Source: Antedon mediterranea
Lineage: Eukaryota; Echinodermata; Crinoidea; Comatulida; Antedonidae
Length of the DNA stretch: 60,000 bases
Direction of reading: 5' to 3'
Assembly (NCBI RefSeq): GCF_964355755.1
Contig: NC_092676.1
Coordinates: 16,662,288 to 16,722,287, forward strand
The position numbers and the translations under genes were made by a program. This document shows positions 21,408 through 32,612 of this stretch, in pieces; position 1 is the stretch's first letter, and every line of letters starts with the position of its first letter. The notes under the pieces are model-generated. The model did no database searches and was not told where the DNA came from. It saw nothing but the letters and a program-made list of their open reading frames with translations.

Positions 21408-22260
21408 AGATGGTCGTGTCCACGGATGGTTCTCGAATACACAGTAATTTCAGCGTGAAAAAAAAATCAACGAAAAACTGGCGATTTCAAATGTACGTAC
21501 CGCAGGACTATAGAACATTGTCGTTTACAGAAACGAATAAATAGACACGATGATTTATGTAGTCAACTAAAATTAGCACCATGGTAATTAGACCTACTTC
21601 CGAAGAAGGAGAAACTTTTTTATTTGAACTCATTTAAACAAACCCAATTTGTGTTTTGTATATATAGGGATAGGGAAGAGGATGTAACGATACACCACTA
21701 CGAAGTTTATATTGTTTATAATTAATTATTAATATAAACGCTGAGAAGCAGCTGTCAGTAATACAGTTTCTTATTTGTATATTATGTGTTTATATATCCA
21801 GCAGTAGAGCATACCCACGGTAACAGTAATACATGTTCTTTGTATATGTGTTTATATATCTAACAGTAACCACATTCACCGTAAGAAAGTTTCGATTCAA
21901 ATGGCGACCAAAAATGGTTAATACGTATTTACAATAATGTCAAAGTTTTGCAATATCTCAGTTTTAAGTTTATTCTCCAAGGGCTCATAAATTTACCTAC
22001 TTGTGTTAAACCAACACCCCTATTTGGGGCAAATAATTGAACCTAAATTCGTTTTAATTGTTAATAACTAATTATCTGACTAAATTTAATTAGTAAACAG
22101 GGTTACATCAGGTGGTAAAAACCAGTACCGAGATTCTAACCAACTTTATCATCGAGTAAACCTTCTAGGAATAACGCACGATTTACCGAATTTTTTCCTT
22201 ACGTAAATTTATATATAGATTATTATTGATCAACAGGTATTTAATCTATACAGTAATGGA
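21408..22260. repeat. Large dispersed non-coding repeat, copy 1
   Basis: It starts TAGATGGTCGTGTCCACGG and contains TGGTTCTCGAATACACAG, ACCGCAGGACTATAGAACAT and AACAGGGTTACATCA. The same order of blocks occurs at 49128-50340, and partly in the NXPE intron at 52765-55880. There are no coding frames or terminal inverted repeats. Nature unknown. Confidence 0.7.
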
Positions 22261-23734
22261 AGAAAATATGAAAGAAAATTATCAGAATCAGATTCTTCAA
22301 TGAACACATGTAATTCCGACAGTTTGAAAAAGAAAATTGATCGTGCAAATAATGTTTACGTTTTACAACATATTTTTTTTTTTTTTTTTTTTTATTACAT
22401 ATTTCTATGGTATCAAAAACATATTTTTAATAAACATTTGATTTAAAATTGTGTATTTATATTATACAATTAACTGGTGAAACAATGGGCATGATGTGAT
22501 TTATAATTAAGAGCTATGTTAGATTTTGTGTAAATTTTGCGATTAACCAACACATTTTTATTTTGTTACACGTTTCCATGATAACAACGAAAACATACTT
22601 TTCGTGTTTTATTAAAAATTGTGTATTTATAGTATACAATTAAATAGTGAAAACAAAAAATGGGCATTATGTGATTCATAATTAAAGAACTATCTTTGAT
22701 TTGTATGTATTTTTGCGATAAAACGACAATTTTTTTTATTTATTTTTTTTTATTTTTTTTATTTTTTTTTATTACACGTTAACATGTTAACAAAAACATA
22801 TTTTTTAATAAAGTTTTGAAGGAAAATGATGTATTTATATTATACAATTAACTGGTGAAAAAATGTGCATAATGTGATTAATAATTAAAGAGCTATGTTA
22901 GATTTTTGTGTATTATATTACCTTCAAATATTACCTATTTGCATTATGTATTATGATAAAACAATATTTTATGATTTTTTTTTTTTTGCAAAAGTTTTAT
23001 AGAACATTATGTATTTACATCAATCAATAACAGTTGAAAAAACTAAGTTGGTACAATTTATGGTTGTCTTACGTGCTGCCCGTTTGGCCAATATGAACGC
23101 CTATCAGAAATCGATGTAAGAATACGATACAACAAAATGTTAATAATACCCCAAAACGTAGTGTGGATTGCCGTATGATATAATTATTATAGGTATTATA
23201 CATTATGTACAATGGAGCTAGGCTGAATTCAAAACTTCACTTGACCGAACTTATGGAAAGGTACACGTTTGTTTGTTTGTGTAATTACTAGGCATAGTCG
23301 TTTGTAGACGTTAATATAGAAAGTTAGCTTTTATATTTTACTTAGAAGTAGAAGTGTGTATATATTTTTAAAAAATATATAAAATAATGTATATTATTAA
23401 AACTAGAATTTAACTCGTCACTTTTACCTAATATACTGTGTATATATAAAGAAAATAAACAGTGTCCCAGTAAAATATATCACACCGTAAGGAAAACTGG
23501 ATACTCGAAGTAATATCTGATACTAAGGTGAAAAATGCTAGTCTGTTATCGCTCGACATACCATACCAATGTGTAATGTGGTTTGCGATTACTATAGTGC
23601 CTGTCTGTTAAAAAATGTTTGTGTCGTTAATATCTTCCTACGAGAGGATTTATGTATGGGCCTTGTAATGTGCGAGTCGTTATCGTTTATGTATGGGCCT
23701 TGTCGTTGACTAAGGCGAAAGTAAATGTGCCAGT

Positions 23735-24875
23735 CGTAATCGCACGACATATAAAATTCATGTGCGAGTCGTTATCGCACGACATATAAAATTCATGTGC
23801 GAGTCGTTATCGCACGACATATAAAATTCATGTGCGAGTCTTTATCGCACGACATATAAACATTCATGTGCGAGTCGTTATCGCACGACATATAAACATT
23901 CAATGTGCGAGTCGTTATCGCACGACATATAAAATTCATGTGCGAGTCGTTATCGCACGACATATACAATTCATGTGCGAGTCGTTATCGCACGACATAT
24001 AAAATTCATGTGCGAGTCGTTATCGCACGACATATAAAATTCATGTGCGAGTCGTTATCGCACGACATATACAATTCATGTGCGAGTCGTTATCGCACGA
24101 CATATAAAATTCATGTGCGAGTCTTTATCGCACGACATATAAACATTCATGTGCGAGTCGTTATCGCACGACATATAAACATTCATGTGCGAGTCGTTAT
24201 CGCACGACATATAACATTCATGTGCGAGTCGTTATCGCACGACATATACAATTCATGTGCGAGTCGTTATCGCACGACATATAAAATTCATGTGCGAGTC
24301 GTTATCGCACGACATATAAAAATTCATGTGCGAGTCGTTATCGCACGACATATAAAATTCATATGCGAGTCGTTATCGCACGACATATAAAATTCATGTG
24401 CGAGTCGTTATCGCACGACATATCATGTGCGAGTCTTATCGCACGACATATAAAATTCATGTGCGAGTCGTTATCGCACGACATATAAAATTCATGTGCG
24501 GGTCGTTATCGCACGACATATAAAATTCATGTGCGAGTCGTTCATCGCACGACATATTATAAAAGTATATGTGCAGGTAATGTCTGTGTCGTTAATATCT
24601 TCCTACAAGAGGATTTATGTATGGGCCTTGTCTTCGACTAAGGCGAAAGTAAATGTGGGAGTCGTTATCGCACGACATATAAAATTCATGTGCGAGTCGT
24701 TCATCGCACGAAATATTATAAAAGTATATGTGCAGGTAATGTCTGTGTCGTTAATATCTTCCTACAAGAGGATTTATATATGGGCCTTGTCTTCGGCTAA
24801 GGCGAAAGTAAATGTGCGAGTTGTTATCGCACGACCTATAAAATTCGTGTCCGAGTCGTTAATCGCACGACATAC
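23735..24875. repeat. 35-bp hairpin minisatellite
   Basis: About 24 contiguous units (period 35-36 bp), plus four more between higher-order spacers, of the form GTGCGAGTCGTTATCGCAC followed by GACATATAAAATTCAT. GTGCGA and TCGCAC inside each unit are inverted repeats separated by 7 bases, so every unit can form a short hairpin. A ~100-bp flanking block containing GTCGTTAATATCTTCC and GGATTTATGTATGGGCC recurs at 23620, 24590, 24750 and, in part, 24925. The 161-aa open frame across the array is a by-product of the repeat. Confidence 0.95.
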
Positions 24876-25417
24876 AGGGATTACAGTATAATATAAGAGT
24901 ATAATATGTGCGGGTAATGTTTGTGTCGTTAACATTTTCCTACGAGAGGACAACATATGAAAGTAAACAGAAATATATATATATATATATATACGTATAA
25001 AGTCGGAAAAAACATGTGTTAAATCACAATGGCGGCCGAACAGTTGGCCCTCGTGTAAACTGGAATCACACCAGGAGCCTGGACACACCTTAAAACACAC
25101 TCACATTACCACACATACAGTACATAGGTAGACTTTCCATAAAGGAAAGGGCTGTAGTATTTGTAGTCGTGGAAGTATGAGTAGCATCGCATAAGGTGCC
25201 GAATTGTTAGAAAACTTACTTGTAAAAATGTTGCTGTGTTAGGATGGAAATCGGTGATGGAAAATAAGGAAAATTGTCTTCAACTTAATGTGATCGTGTT
25301 AACAGAGAGGATGCTTGATCAAAGAGGTCGAAACCCGCCCTCTCCGTTCTCAAAATAGAATTGTGTTTCCAACCCAATTCTTGATTATCTAATTACCGGC
25401 CAATATCACTACTTTCA

Positions 25418-26698
25418 GTGTTTTCCAAAATTATTGAAAAACTCATGTATTCTAAACTCTCTGATTATCTCACAAAATTTGATATACTTAATAAACGCCA
25501 ATATGGTTTTCGAAAAAATCACTCTACATCCCATGCCGTTTTAGATCTTATTAATAATATTACAAATTCATTTGAATCAAAAGAAAATTTATTAAGTTTA
25601 TTTATTGATCTTTCAAAGGCCTTCGATGTTATTAATCACGATAATTTAATTAAAAAACTTGAGTGCTATGGAATTAGAGGTATTTCATTGAATTGGTTTA
25701 ATAGTTATTTGAAAGATAGAAAACAATATGTTGCATTAGGATCTTGTACATCGTCGACGATGGATATTACTTGCGGAGTGCCACAGGGATCTGTGCTTGG
25801 GCCATTGCTCTTCCTTATTTATGTTAATGATCTGGCTAATGTCAGTAACAAATTGCAAGTAATATCCTTCGCCGACGACACCACCTTATTTTACTCTAAT
25901 TCCAATATTGATTTATTATTTACTACATTCAATGATGAATTAACAAAATTTTGTGACTGGTTTATTTCAAACAAATTACTTATTAATACTCTTAAAACAA
26001 ATTATTTAATTTTTCACAATTCTGAACGTAAACTAAAAGTTGATGACCTAAATATACTTCTTGACGGAATTCAAATTGAACGCAAAACTGAAACACTTTT
26101 TTTAGGTGTATATATTCATGAAAACCTCAAATGGACCAGTCATCAAAATTACGTTTCGAAAAAAATATCAAGATCTATTAGTATTATTAACAGACTTAAG
26201 CACTTCTTCCCTCTAAATATTTTAATTTCTCTTTATAACACACTTGTACTTCCTTATTTCCAGTATTGTAACATTATTTGGGCTGCAGATTACTCTTCTA
26301 ATATTGCTAGATTAACTAAATTACAAAAACGTGCAGCTAGAATTATTACTTTTTCACCATATAGAACCTCATCTGAACCCCTTTGTAAACGTCTTGGTAT
26401 ATTAAAATTAACGGATATCCACAATGTTCAAGTTGCCAGTTTTATGTTTAATTATTTTAAAAACCAACTTCCTATTTCTATGATGCTCTGTAAACGTACC
26501 AAATTTCACAATTACAATTTAAGAACTTCTCATTTAAACATTCCTTTTGCTAGACTTACTAAAACTAATTTTTTTATAACTATATCAGGTCCTAATTTGT
26601 GGAATCATATCCCACCAAATATCAAAACGTCAATATCATTATTTACTTTCCGAAAAAAGTTAAAGAATCATTATATATCTAAATATTATACTGCTTAG
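25418..26698 (+). pseudogene. LINE reverse transcriptase (third piece of the split LINE)
   Basis: A 426-aa open frame, the best preserved part of the LINE. It contains QYGFRKNHSTSHAVLDL, FIDLSKAFDVINHDNL (motif A), GVPQGSVLGPLLFLIYVNDL (motif B) and SFADDTTLF (motif C, FADD intact). A thumb follows with FLGVYIHENLKW and a C-terminal LRTSHLNIPFARLTK / WNHIPPNIK block. The upstream NYRPISLLSVFSKI lies directly at the insertion edge (25385). The catalytic residues are intact, but the ORF is separated from its N-terminal half by 6.1 kb. Confidence 0.9.
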
Positions 26699-27129
26699 TT
26701 AATATGCTTATTATCATTATTTATACTCATATACTATTTATGTCTTACACAAAATATTAGTTGTTGTTTATTATTGCAATCTTTAATTTATACTATATAT
26801 AATGTATATATAGTATATACTATATATATACTGGAATTATAATTTATGTATACATATTTTTTTTTTCATTTACCAATATCGGTAGTTATTTCATTTATAA
26901 TTATCATGAAACTATTGAAATATAATTTAAATAATTTTTATAAAGAAGATGTTAGTTATGTTATTATACTGTAATTTTTTATCCCAAATTATATAATTAT
27001 ATATTCTAGGTTATTTTTTTTTTTTTTTTTTAGTAATGTGTTTTGTTGTGGGTCCCTACGAGACAAGTTTTTAACTTCTAGAAGGGATCCATGATAATAA
27101 TGACTACCAATTACTGCTTTATCTATGTT

Positions 27130-28690
27130 CACTTCAATATCTTTTTTCTTCTTTCTTCTTTATTGTATCAAACAAACAACAATTTAATACAAAAGGTAGC
27201 CAAGGTATAGCCGAAGCTAATCAAGCTTGGTACCTTTTATCTTAACTAACTTAAGCTACAAAATTAACAAATAAATAACAGAACTTAAAAGAAAATAAAA
27301 ATTTGATAACGTCAAAAACAAAACAAAAAATGTTGAATAATAAATAAATAACATAACATAAAGTGCTGTATGTACTATACTGTAATAAACAAAACCATAT
27401 CAGTTCAATAGATAATATCTGATGAATTAACAATATATAAAAACATTGTAAATTATAGATTATTCTTTTATATACTTAGATAAAAGTAATTCTTTAAGTT
27501 GTTTAGAGAAAGCAAATCTAGATGTAATTGTTCGTAATTCTAAAGGTAAATCATTCCAAATAACAGCACCAGAAAAGGAAATTCTAAATCGTCCACAATT
27601 AATACGACAAGGGGGAATGGCTAAATTAAAATAATGATTAATTCTTGTATTATATGCATGATCAGTAGTTTCAAAATAATCAGATAAACTATGAGGTAAT
27701 CTATTATTAAATAGATCAGAAACAAATTTAGAAACACATAAGGTATATAGTTTATTTATATCTAATATTTTAAGTAAATGAAATAAAGGCAATGAATGTG
27801 TTCCAAACTTAGAAAAAGTCATACACCTGACACACATTTTTTGTGTAACTAAAAGGGGTTTTAAATACGAATCATATGTGCTACCCCATATCTCAATACC
27901 ATACATTAGATGTGGCTGAATAAAAGCATTATAAAGCAAGATTAAAGTGTTCCGAGGGATATAGTGCCGTAATTTAAATAAAATACCAACCCGCTTCCTT
28001 AATTTATTGTTCAAATCAACAATGTGGTCTTTGAATGAAAGAAATTTATCCAAAATAATACCAACAAAAGAAATCGTATCCGTTTCAGAAATCTTATTAT
28101 TATTTATCTTGATAGAGCCATTGATACTAATATTTTTATTTCTTGAACGAAAAACAATAAACTTTGTTTTGTCAGTATTAATTGTTAATTTATTGGCATT
28201 ACACCAATTAATTACTTTTTGAAATTGTATGTTAATTTCGTCAAGATTTAATATATTTCCAGATAAAGGTTTAAATAGGTTGGAATCATCAGCAAAAAGT
28301 CTAAAATCAAAAAAATCAGTAGAATTTGGCAAATCATTAATATAAATTAAAAACAAAATGACACCGAGCACCGATCCCTGGGGAACACCACAATTGATGG
28401 GCATACTATCTGATATAAAGTTTCCTGAAGACACAAACTGAAATCTGTTACTAAGATAATTAGAAATCCACTGTAGAGGATTACCTCTTACTCCGTAGTA
28501 ATTTAGTTTAGAAATTAAAATGTCATGATTAATGGTATCAAAGGCCTTGGAAAAATCAATAAAAATACCAAGTGCAAACTTGGAATTGTCTAAGTGAAAT
28601 TGAAGAGTATTAACTAAATTAATTAAAGAAAGCTTGGTACTATATTTTTTCCTAAAAACATTTTCTATTTTGTATATATTCATTCATTAT
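27130..28690 (-). pseudogene. Second CR1-type LINE, 5'-truncated RT, minus strand
   Basis: The 407-aa frame 28683-27460 holds FIDFSKAFDTINHDIL (motif A), CGVPQGSVLGVILFLIYIND (motif B) and LFADDSNLF (motif C). The thumb and C-terminal block NTRINHYFNLAIPPCRI and SGAVIWNDLPLELR follow. The frame starts abruptly in the RT fingers (FRKKYSTKLSLINLV), so the endonuclease half is missing, typical 5' truncation. The 3' UTR runs to about 27130. It is opposite in orientation to the split LINE and a different family member (roughly 35-45% similar by eye). Confidence 0.85.
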
Positions 28691-28741
28691 TATCTAAATA
28701 AATATTATCTGAATCTATTATCTGAATCTACTAAGTTCCTA

Positions 28742-28870
28742 CCGCAGCATACTATCCTTTAGTCACAAAATTGTTCCCTGATGGTGTGTTCTGGATCAAG
28801 GAACCGGCGACGGACAAGTTTTTCCGAAAGGCCAAGCAGATCGAAGGCAAAGACGGACACCGTCTGACCC
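28742..28870 (+). pseudogene. Possible NB-ARC (Apaf-1-like) exon fragment
   Basis: The plus frame reads AAYYPLVTKLFPDGVFWIKE followed by a KDGHRLTL stretch, open until a dispersed repeat starts at 28871. The FP-GV-W block resembles the segment after the P-loop in Apaf-1-type STAND ATPases. The P-loop itself is not present upstream. It could be a stray exon or pseudogene fragment, or a coincidence. Confidence 0.25.
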
Positions 28871-28956
28871 TTTTTAGTCGCGTGGACGCGACTCAATAGT
28901 TCACTATGTCGGTCTGTCTGTCGGTCCGGTATCACTATGCGTTTTATCGATTTTCT
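28871..28956. repeat. Dispersed repeat starting AGTCGCGTGGACGCGACT
   Basis: About 80 bp matches the left end of the element at 56584-57281: the AGTCGCGTGGACGCGACTC palindrome, TAGTTCACTATGTCGGTC, GTCTGTC units and CCGGTATCACTATGCGTTTT. Only the end is present here. Confidence 0.7.
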
Positions 28957-28999
28957 GTACTTTTTGAAAGTTCATTTTTTTATGACAACACGCGACTTA

Positions 29000-29370
29000 T
29001 GGCTGTTGGCATTGTTTGAATTCTGTTATATATCTGCCGCATCAGAGTACTTTCAAGTCATCCGCTCTCCAAAGGTCTCTTGCAAGGTGTCTAGTATACC
29101 CTTCGGACCATTTGCTACGTTCGGTCGTATCTCCCTCCTAGCTGCGCCTTCCAGGTGTGCGATAATGAAGTCTGCAGCACTTCGTCCTTGCAGTCCTCTT
29201 ACCCGTAGTGTAACCCGTACATCTTCACCAAATGTTTCCACTGAACTACCTTCAGATCCAGAGAAGGGGCGTAGTTTTCGTTCAGGCAGCACGTAGACGG
29301 TATTTCCATTCCTGTTAAAAAACGCAGGTTTATACATTAGTAACGTGGTTCTTGAAACCCCCAACGTTCA
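29000..29370 (-). pseudogene. Retroelement gag-like fragment
   Basis: The minus frame 29364-29053 contains ERKLRPFSGSEGSSVETF, ADFIIAHLEGAARREI and ILDTLQETFGERM. The K-R-FSG / HLEGAAR-EI / FGE pattern is that of gag-like proteins of animal LTR elements. It is truncated after FGER by a stop. Confidence 0.55.
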
Positions 29371-29567
29371 GGCGGCCTACTTCTAGTTATTGTTTTGTGG
29401 GGAATATTTTATGTACCTGGGCGGTACACTATATCAAATCCGAAACATGAAAGTTCGATCCTCCAGCGCCTCATTTTCAATCTTGCCTTTATGTTGAATG
29501 TCAAACATATAGCTGATAACTGATTTCTGGTCAGAGTCTGTGCCTAGCAATTATCTCGTTCGTTGGT

Positions 29568-29790
29568 TTAAGGTACATACCCTTCAAAATCCCCTACATA
29601 AGAAGTGCACTCTGAAATAGTCTCATAATTTTTGGGCGATACAAAGTTTGTCAGTATGCTGAATTTATCGAGCTCACCTTCGTCAGGCGCTGTGGGTCCA
29701 CAAAGATCTCGAATGTTCTGATCCAGTGGATCACATTCTAGCCTCTCTGGTCTGAGAATTCTCTCCATCGGAATTTGTATAATTATCGTT
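29568..29790 (-). pseudogene. Gypsy gag fragment
   Basis: The minus frame begins MERILRPERLECDP and continues DKFSILTNFVSPKNYETISE. The RPERF-CDP start and the NFVSP-IYE-IS block are typical of one animal Gypsy gag lineage. The central part is shortened and the frame ends after TSYVGDFEGYVP. It may belong to the same dead element as the neighbouring gag-like fragment, although the two motifs usually come from different families. Confidence 0.55.
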
Positions 29791-30039
29791 AAACAAGTAG
29801 TTGATTAAATTGTAGTGCGATTAGCAATAAATAGAATAGTATTCATCTACCTGTGTAAGGTTTTAATTTACTAAATGTGAACAACTTAACATAAACAACA
29901 ACTGTCGTGATACGAATGATTATGCGCCGAACATTTCACCACACCTTGTTTTAAATCTACGATAGTTTCAGCCAATTCAAGTCCGTCATGCAATGAATGT
30001 TCTGGGTGTGGTTCTAATAAGATCATCATCATCAATCCT

Positions 30040-30365
30040 CCCTTCCAGGTAGCTTCTTTCTTTGGTTGCTTTCGAGAAAGCTACCAAGATCTCTCTTGAA
30101 GTATAACCTTTTTGAACTGCATCCTCTATTTGAATGGGAAGAATATTGTCAGCTTCCTTGTCTGGCCCGGCGGCGATTTTTTTCGTACATAAAGTCCATC
30201 GTCTGCCTCACGGGAAAGCACCCGGACCCTTATTCTCTGGCGTTGGTTTCTCACCCATGCAGACGTCACCTGATTTACTGCAACTTGAACCTCCTCCGCC
30301 GGTGTCGCAAATCCACCGATTATTAGTTTCATGCCCGTCAAAAGTGCTAACCCTTTATCCTCCAT
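30040..30365 (-). CDS. Unrecognised coding-like remnant
   Basis: The minus frame 30365-30126 starts MEDKGLALLTGMKLIIGG and is GC-richer than its surroundings. A second frame below it reads DNILPIQIEDAVQKGYTSRE and AFSKATKERSYLEGR. The combination suggests one gene broken by a frameshift near 30170. I recognise no family. Confidence 0.25.
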
Positions 30366-30527
30366 TGCGTAATAAATAAATCAACACACCTAATTTTTCA
30401 GTAAACATGCCCACACGTTTACATGGCAGTAATTTAGATTATGAAACATAAAAATGTGCAATAAAATCTAAAAGCTACATAATTATTAAAACTCTATAAT
30501 ACTGTAATTTTGTACAAAAAAATCATT

Positions 30528-30700
30528 TGTAATTCTATTCTATTCTATTCTTTATTTCAAGCCAACAGTGTAAAACACCAATAACAGGTTGAAAATAAAA
30601 TAACTAAACATGTATAAAGCCAATATAATAAAGTAAATTCGCACATGATCGCAATGTAGGCGCGCCTACCATGCTTCAACAACAAATATAGTGAGGTTCA
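30528..30700 (-). repeat. LINE or SINE 3' tail with AATAG repeats
   Basis: On the minus strand the sequence ends GGCTTGAAATAAAGAATAG and repeats AATAG. This is a short-repeat tail behind an AATAAA signal. No coding sequence is attached. Confidence 0.45.
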
Positions 30701-30789
30701 TTATCTATCTTACAATGGATATAATACAGTTTGGTAGCAATTTGAATCCACATATATGAAAGAATGTTGCATCACCAAATCGTTGTAGC

Positions 30790-31290
30790 CAGTAGCCACA
30801 TGAATAGACCGAGATAATCACCAATCATTTCTCTATTTGTTGGTCCATATTATATAGCTTTCATTTTTTTCTTTTCGCACGTTGTCATATCGCTTGAACA
30901 TGCGTCTATGAGTCCAAAAAGTTCAACGTGTGGCCGAAGCCTTGCTTCTGCTTCTACTGATACGATGCCCACATATCTGACCATATCAGTGATCCTGGTC
31001 TAATCCAGTCGTGAATAATTGGCATCAACGTCGCGTCGTCTCGGCGCTCAACTTTATCATGCTTAGTATCAGGTTGGTAGGCACCACAAATCTATTGTGG
31101 AATGATGGACCACCTAGCTGCTGTGGATTGTTGATCAAATATGTCACAGCGACATTTCTACAGAATTGGTTCCAGTCAACACCTTCTTCTGAGAACCGAT
31201 CCCAATTTCTCTACACACCATTTCGTACGACGGTCCTCTGCTGCTTTCACAATTTGACGACCACAAACACGTTAATCCTATAATTTGACA
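30790..31290 (-). pseudogene. Merlin-type (ISXO2-like) DNA transposase remnant
   Basis: On the minus strand, in two frames, appear DWNQFCRNVAVTYLINNPQ (about 31180-31120), then DATLMPIIHDWIRPGSLI followed by WSDMWASY (about 31045-30965), then HTLNFLD and THVQAI, then NREMIGDYLGLFMW (about 30840-30795). The order WR-FCR / LLPII---I-PGT-I-SD-W-AY / HSVNFVDP-TG-HTQ-IES / GDYL-EF-WR is the DDE transposase of the Merlin superfamily. Stops and indels are frequent and the segment carrying the first acidic residue is poorly preserved. No terminal inverted repeats were found. Confidence 0.65.
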
Positions 31291-31487
31291 CAGTTCCAAA
31301 TGTTCTTATGCTGATTGGATCTTGCATAAAACCTCTGTATGCACTCAATATTTCAATTGAGACATTGCATTGTACTGTACTAGCAAAACTCCTATACCTC
31401 CGGCACCACTCAATAAGAGCTTCTCTGTTTCGTCTAGAAGTCTGAATCCTATTTAATACATTATATACAGTATAAATACTATACCGC

Positions 31488-31900
31488 AGGTCCGTTCCCA
31501 TGAAATAGCACCTCAAGAAAATGTGTCGTTTTTGGTGAAATAACGCACTTTTTGTGTACGGATATGCCGATTTTTATAGTTACCGATATTACGCGCAAAA
31601 CAGAAAATGAATAGTGTTTGGTTTAAACTCTTTTTGCACAATATTTGTCACCGCTAATGACCAAGTGATTTCTGCGTCTTTATCTCAAACTATATCGCAG
31701 TTCCGTTCCCATGAAATATGAACTCAAGCTGATGTGCCGCTATCTGGATAAAGTGCTTTGATGAAATACCGCACTATTTGTGTACAGATATGCCGCATTT
31801 CTGTAGTTGCTGATATTACAAAATAATGCATGTTGATTGGTTCAAACTCAATACTTGTCACAGATTATGACTAAGTAATTTAATTGGTTTTCTGCATTTT
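31488..31900. repeat. Diverged ~200-bp tandem duplication
   Basis: The block beginning GCAGGTCCGTTCCCATGAAA (31491) recurs as GCAGTTCCGTTCCCATGAAA (31691). Both copies then carry TGTGCCG/TGTGTCG, CGCACTTTTTGTGTACGGAT or CGCACTATTTGTGTACAGAT, and a TGATATTAC motif. Divergence is substantial. Nothing coding was seen. Confidence 0.65.
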
Positions 31901-32612
31901 TTTTTCAAAGACCGACTTCAGTCCTCTGTTCTTGTTGCTCCTTTGACGCTCCATAGAAACAAAACTATTCTGCCACTTCAACACGGAGATTTTTTTCCAT
32001 TTCTTAGAGTTGTTTTCTATACTTTATCGTCATTTCCGAAATGTACTATTACAGTCAGCAGTATGTGTAACAGTAAAAACTGTACTACTTGTTGAAAACA
32101 TAAAATAAAACTTTCTCGAACACTTTCATATTCTCTTTAAATAAAACGATGACAAGCATAACATCGGCATATGAGAGAAATATGGATTATTCTGTAAATT
32201 GAAATAATTAGATATGGTTACCTAAAAACAGTATCCCATTTGAAGTTTACTCACCTAGTCAACGCTCCACTACGGCCCAGGAGCATCTGCATTCTTTTCG
32301 GTCACAGATACATCTTCACAAAAGTTGTCTGGATGCTTCAATGCATATTCAAGAAACCAGTCGGACATATATGCTCATTTTCTATTTCTTCCATCCGTAT
32401 TGTGCAGTAGATCCCAATATTTTTCTGACGCGGTGTCAGCATTACCCCCTAGAAGACCTAATGCTTACATGACAAACACACTATCAGCGAATTGGATACA
32501 TTTTATTTTTATTTTAGTTTTTTTATTTTTAAATAGTAAACAGTATACAAGCAACAAAGACATTATGTATAGTAGAAACTCACACACCGCACTGCATTAT
32601 AATAGGCCTAAT

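Larger units (their letters stand above)
19650..25384. mobile_element. Long (5.7 kb) non-coding copy of the same TIR-less element
   Basis: It begins directly after the short copy with the same TTTTTGCTACTCGG start and ends with the same CAACCCAATTCTTGA. The LINE then resumes at 25385. It has no long coding frame. Contents: unrecognised GC-richer sequence (19860-20150), a minus-strand LINE tail (20445-20700), a copy of a large dispersed repeat (21408-22260), AT-rich sequence with T runs (22300-23000), and a hairpin-forming 35-bp minisatellite (23735-24875). Head-to-tail placement without TIRs or target duplication recalls rolling-circle (Helitron-like) elements, but no replication protein and no clear CTRR terminus were found. 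Confidence 0.65.
16530..27110 (+). mobile_element. CR1/Jockey-type LINE split into three pieces by two insertions
   Basis: The pieces 16530-16868, 18061-19280 and 25385-27110 read as one element when the intervening DNA is ignored. Piece 1 and the start of piece 2 encode the apurinic endonuclease (NIRSITHKVND, ISETWLNE, GGGVAFFIR, then GIIYRAP, MGDFNID and SDHLPIFQF). Piece 2 continues with the RT approach (GSGSDGITARVLK, KVVPIFKKGE). Piece 3 begins at NYRPISLLS and carries the full RT core. Single-nucleotide frameshifts near 18290 and 19185, apart from the insertions, also disable it. Total LINE sequence is about 3.3 kb. The 3' UTR ends around 27100 near GGGATCC and ATAATAATG. Confidence 0.88.

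Noticed and set aside
23905-24390. 161-aa open frame MRVVIARHIKFMCES...
   Set aside because: It is a translation of the 35-bp minisatellite, whose unit length happens to keep all frames open. Not a protein gene.
23735-24560. CRISPR-like regular array
   Set aside because: The period is regular, but the spacers are near-identical rather than unique, and the context is an animal genome. It is a minisatellite.
24774-25100. 108-aa minus-strand ORF
   Set aside because: It overlaps the minisatellite end and an (AT)n tract. There is no motif and no sign of selection.
19281-25384. Canonical Helitron
   Set aside because: The A/T insertion point and the tandem structure fit, and the reverse complement starts with TC. 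However, no CTRR end with a terminal hairpin and no Rep-helicase were found, so only a Helitron-like hypothesis is kept.
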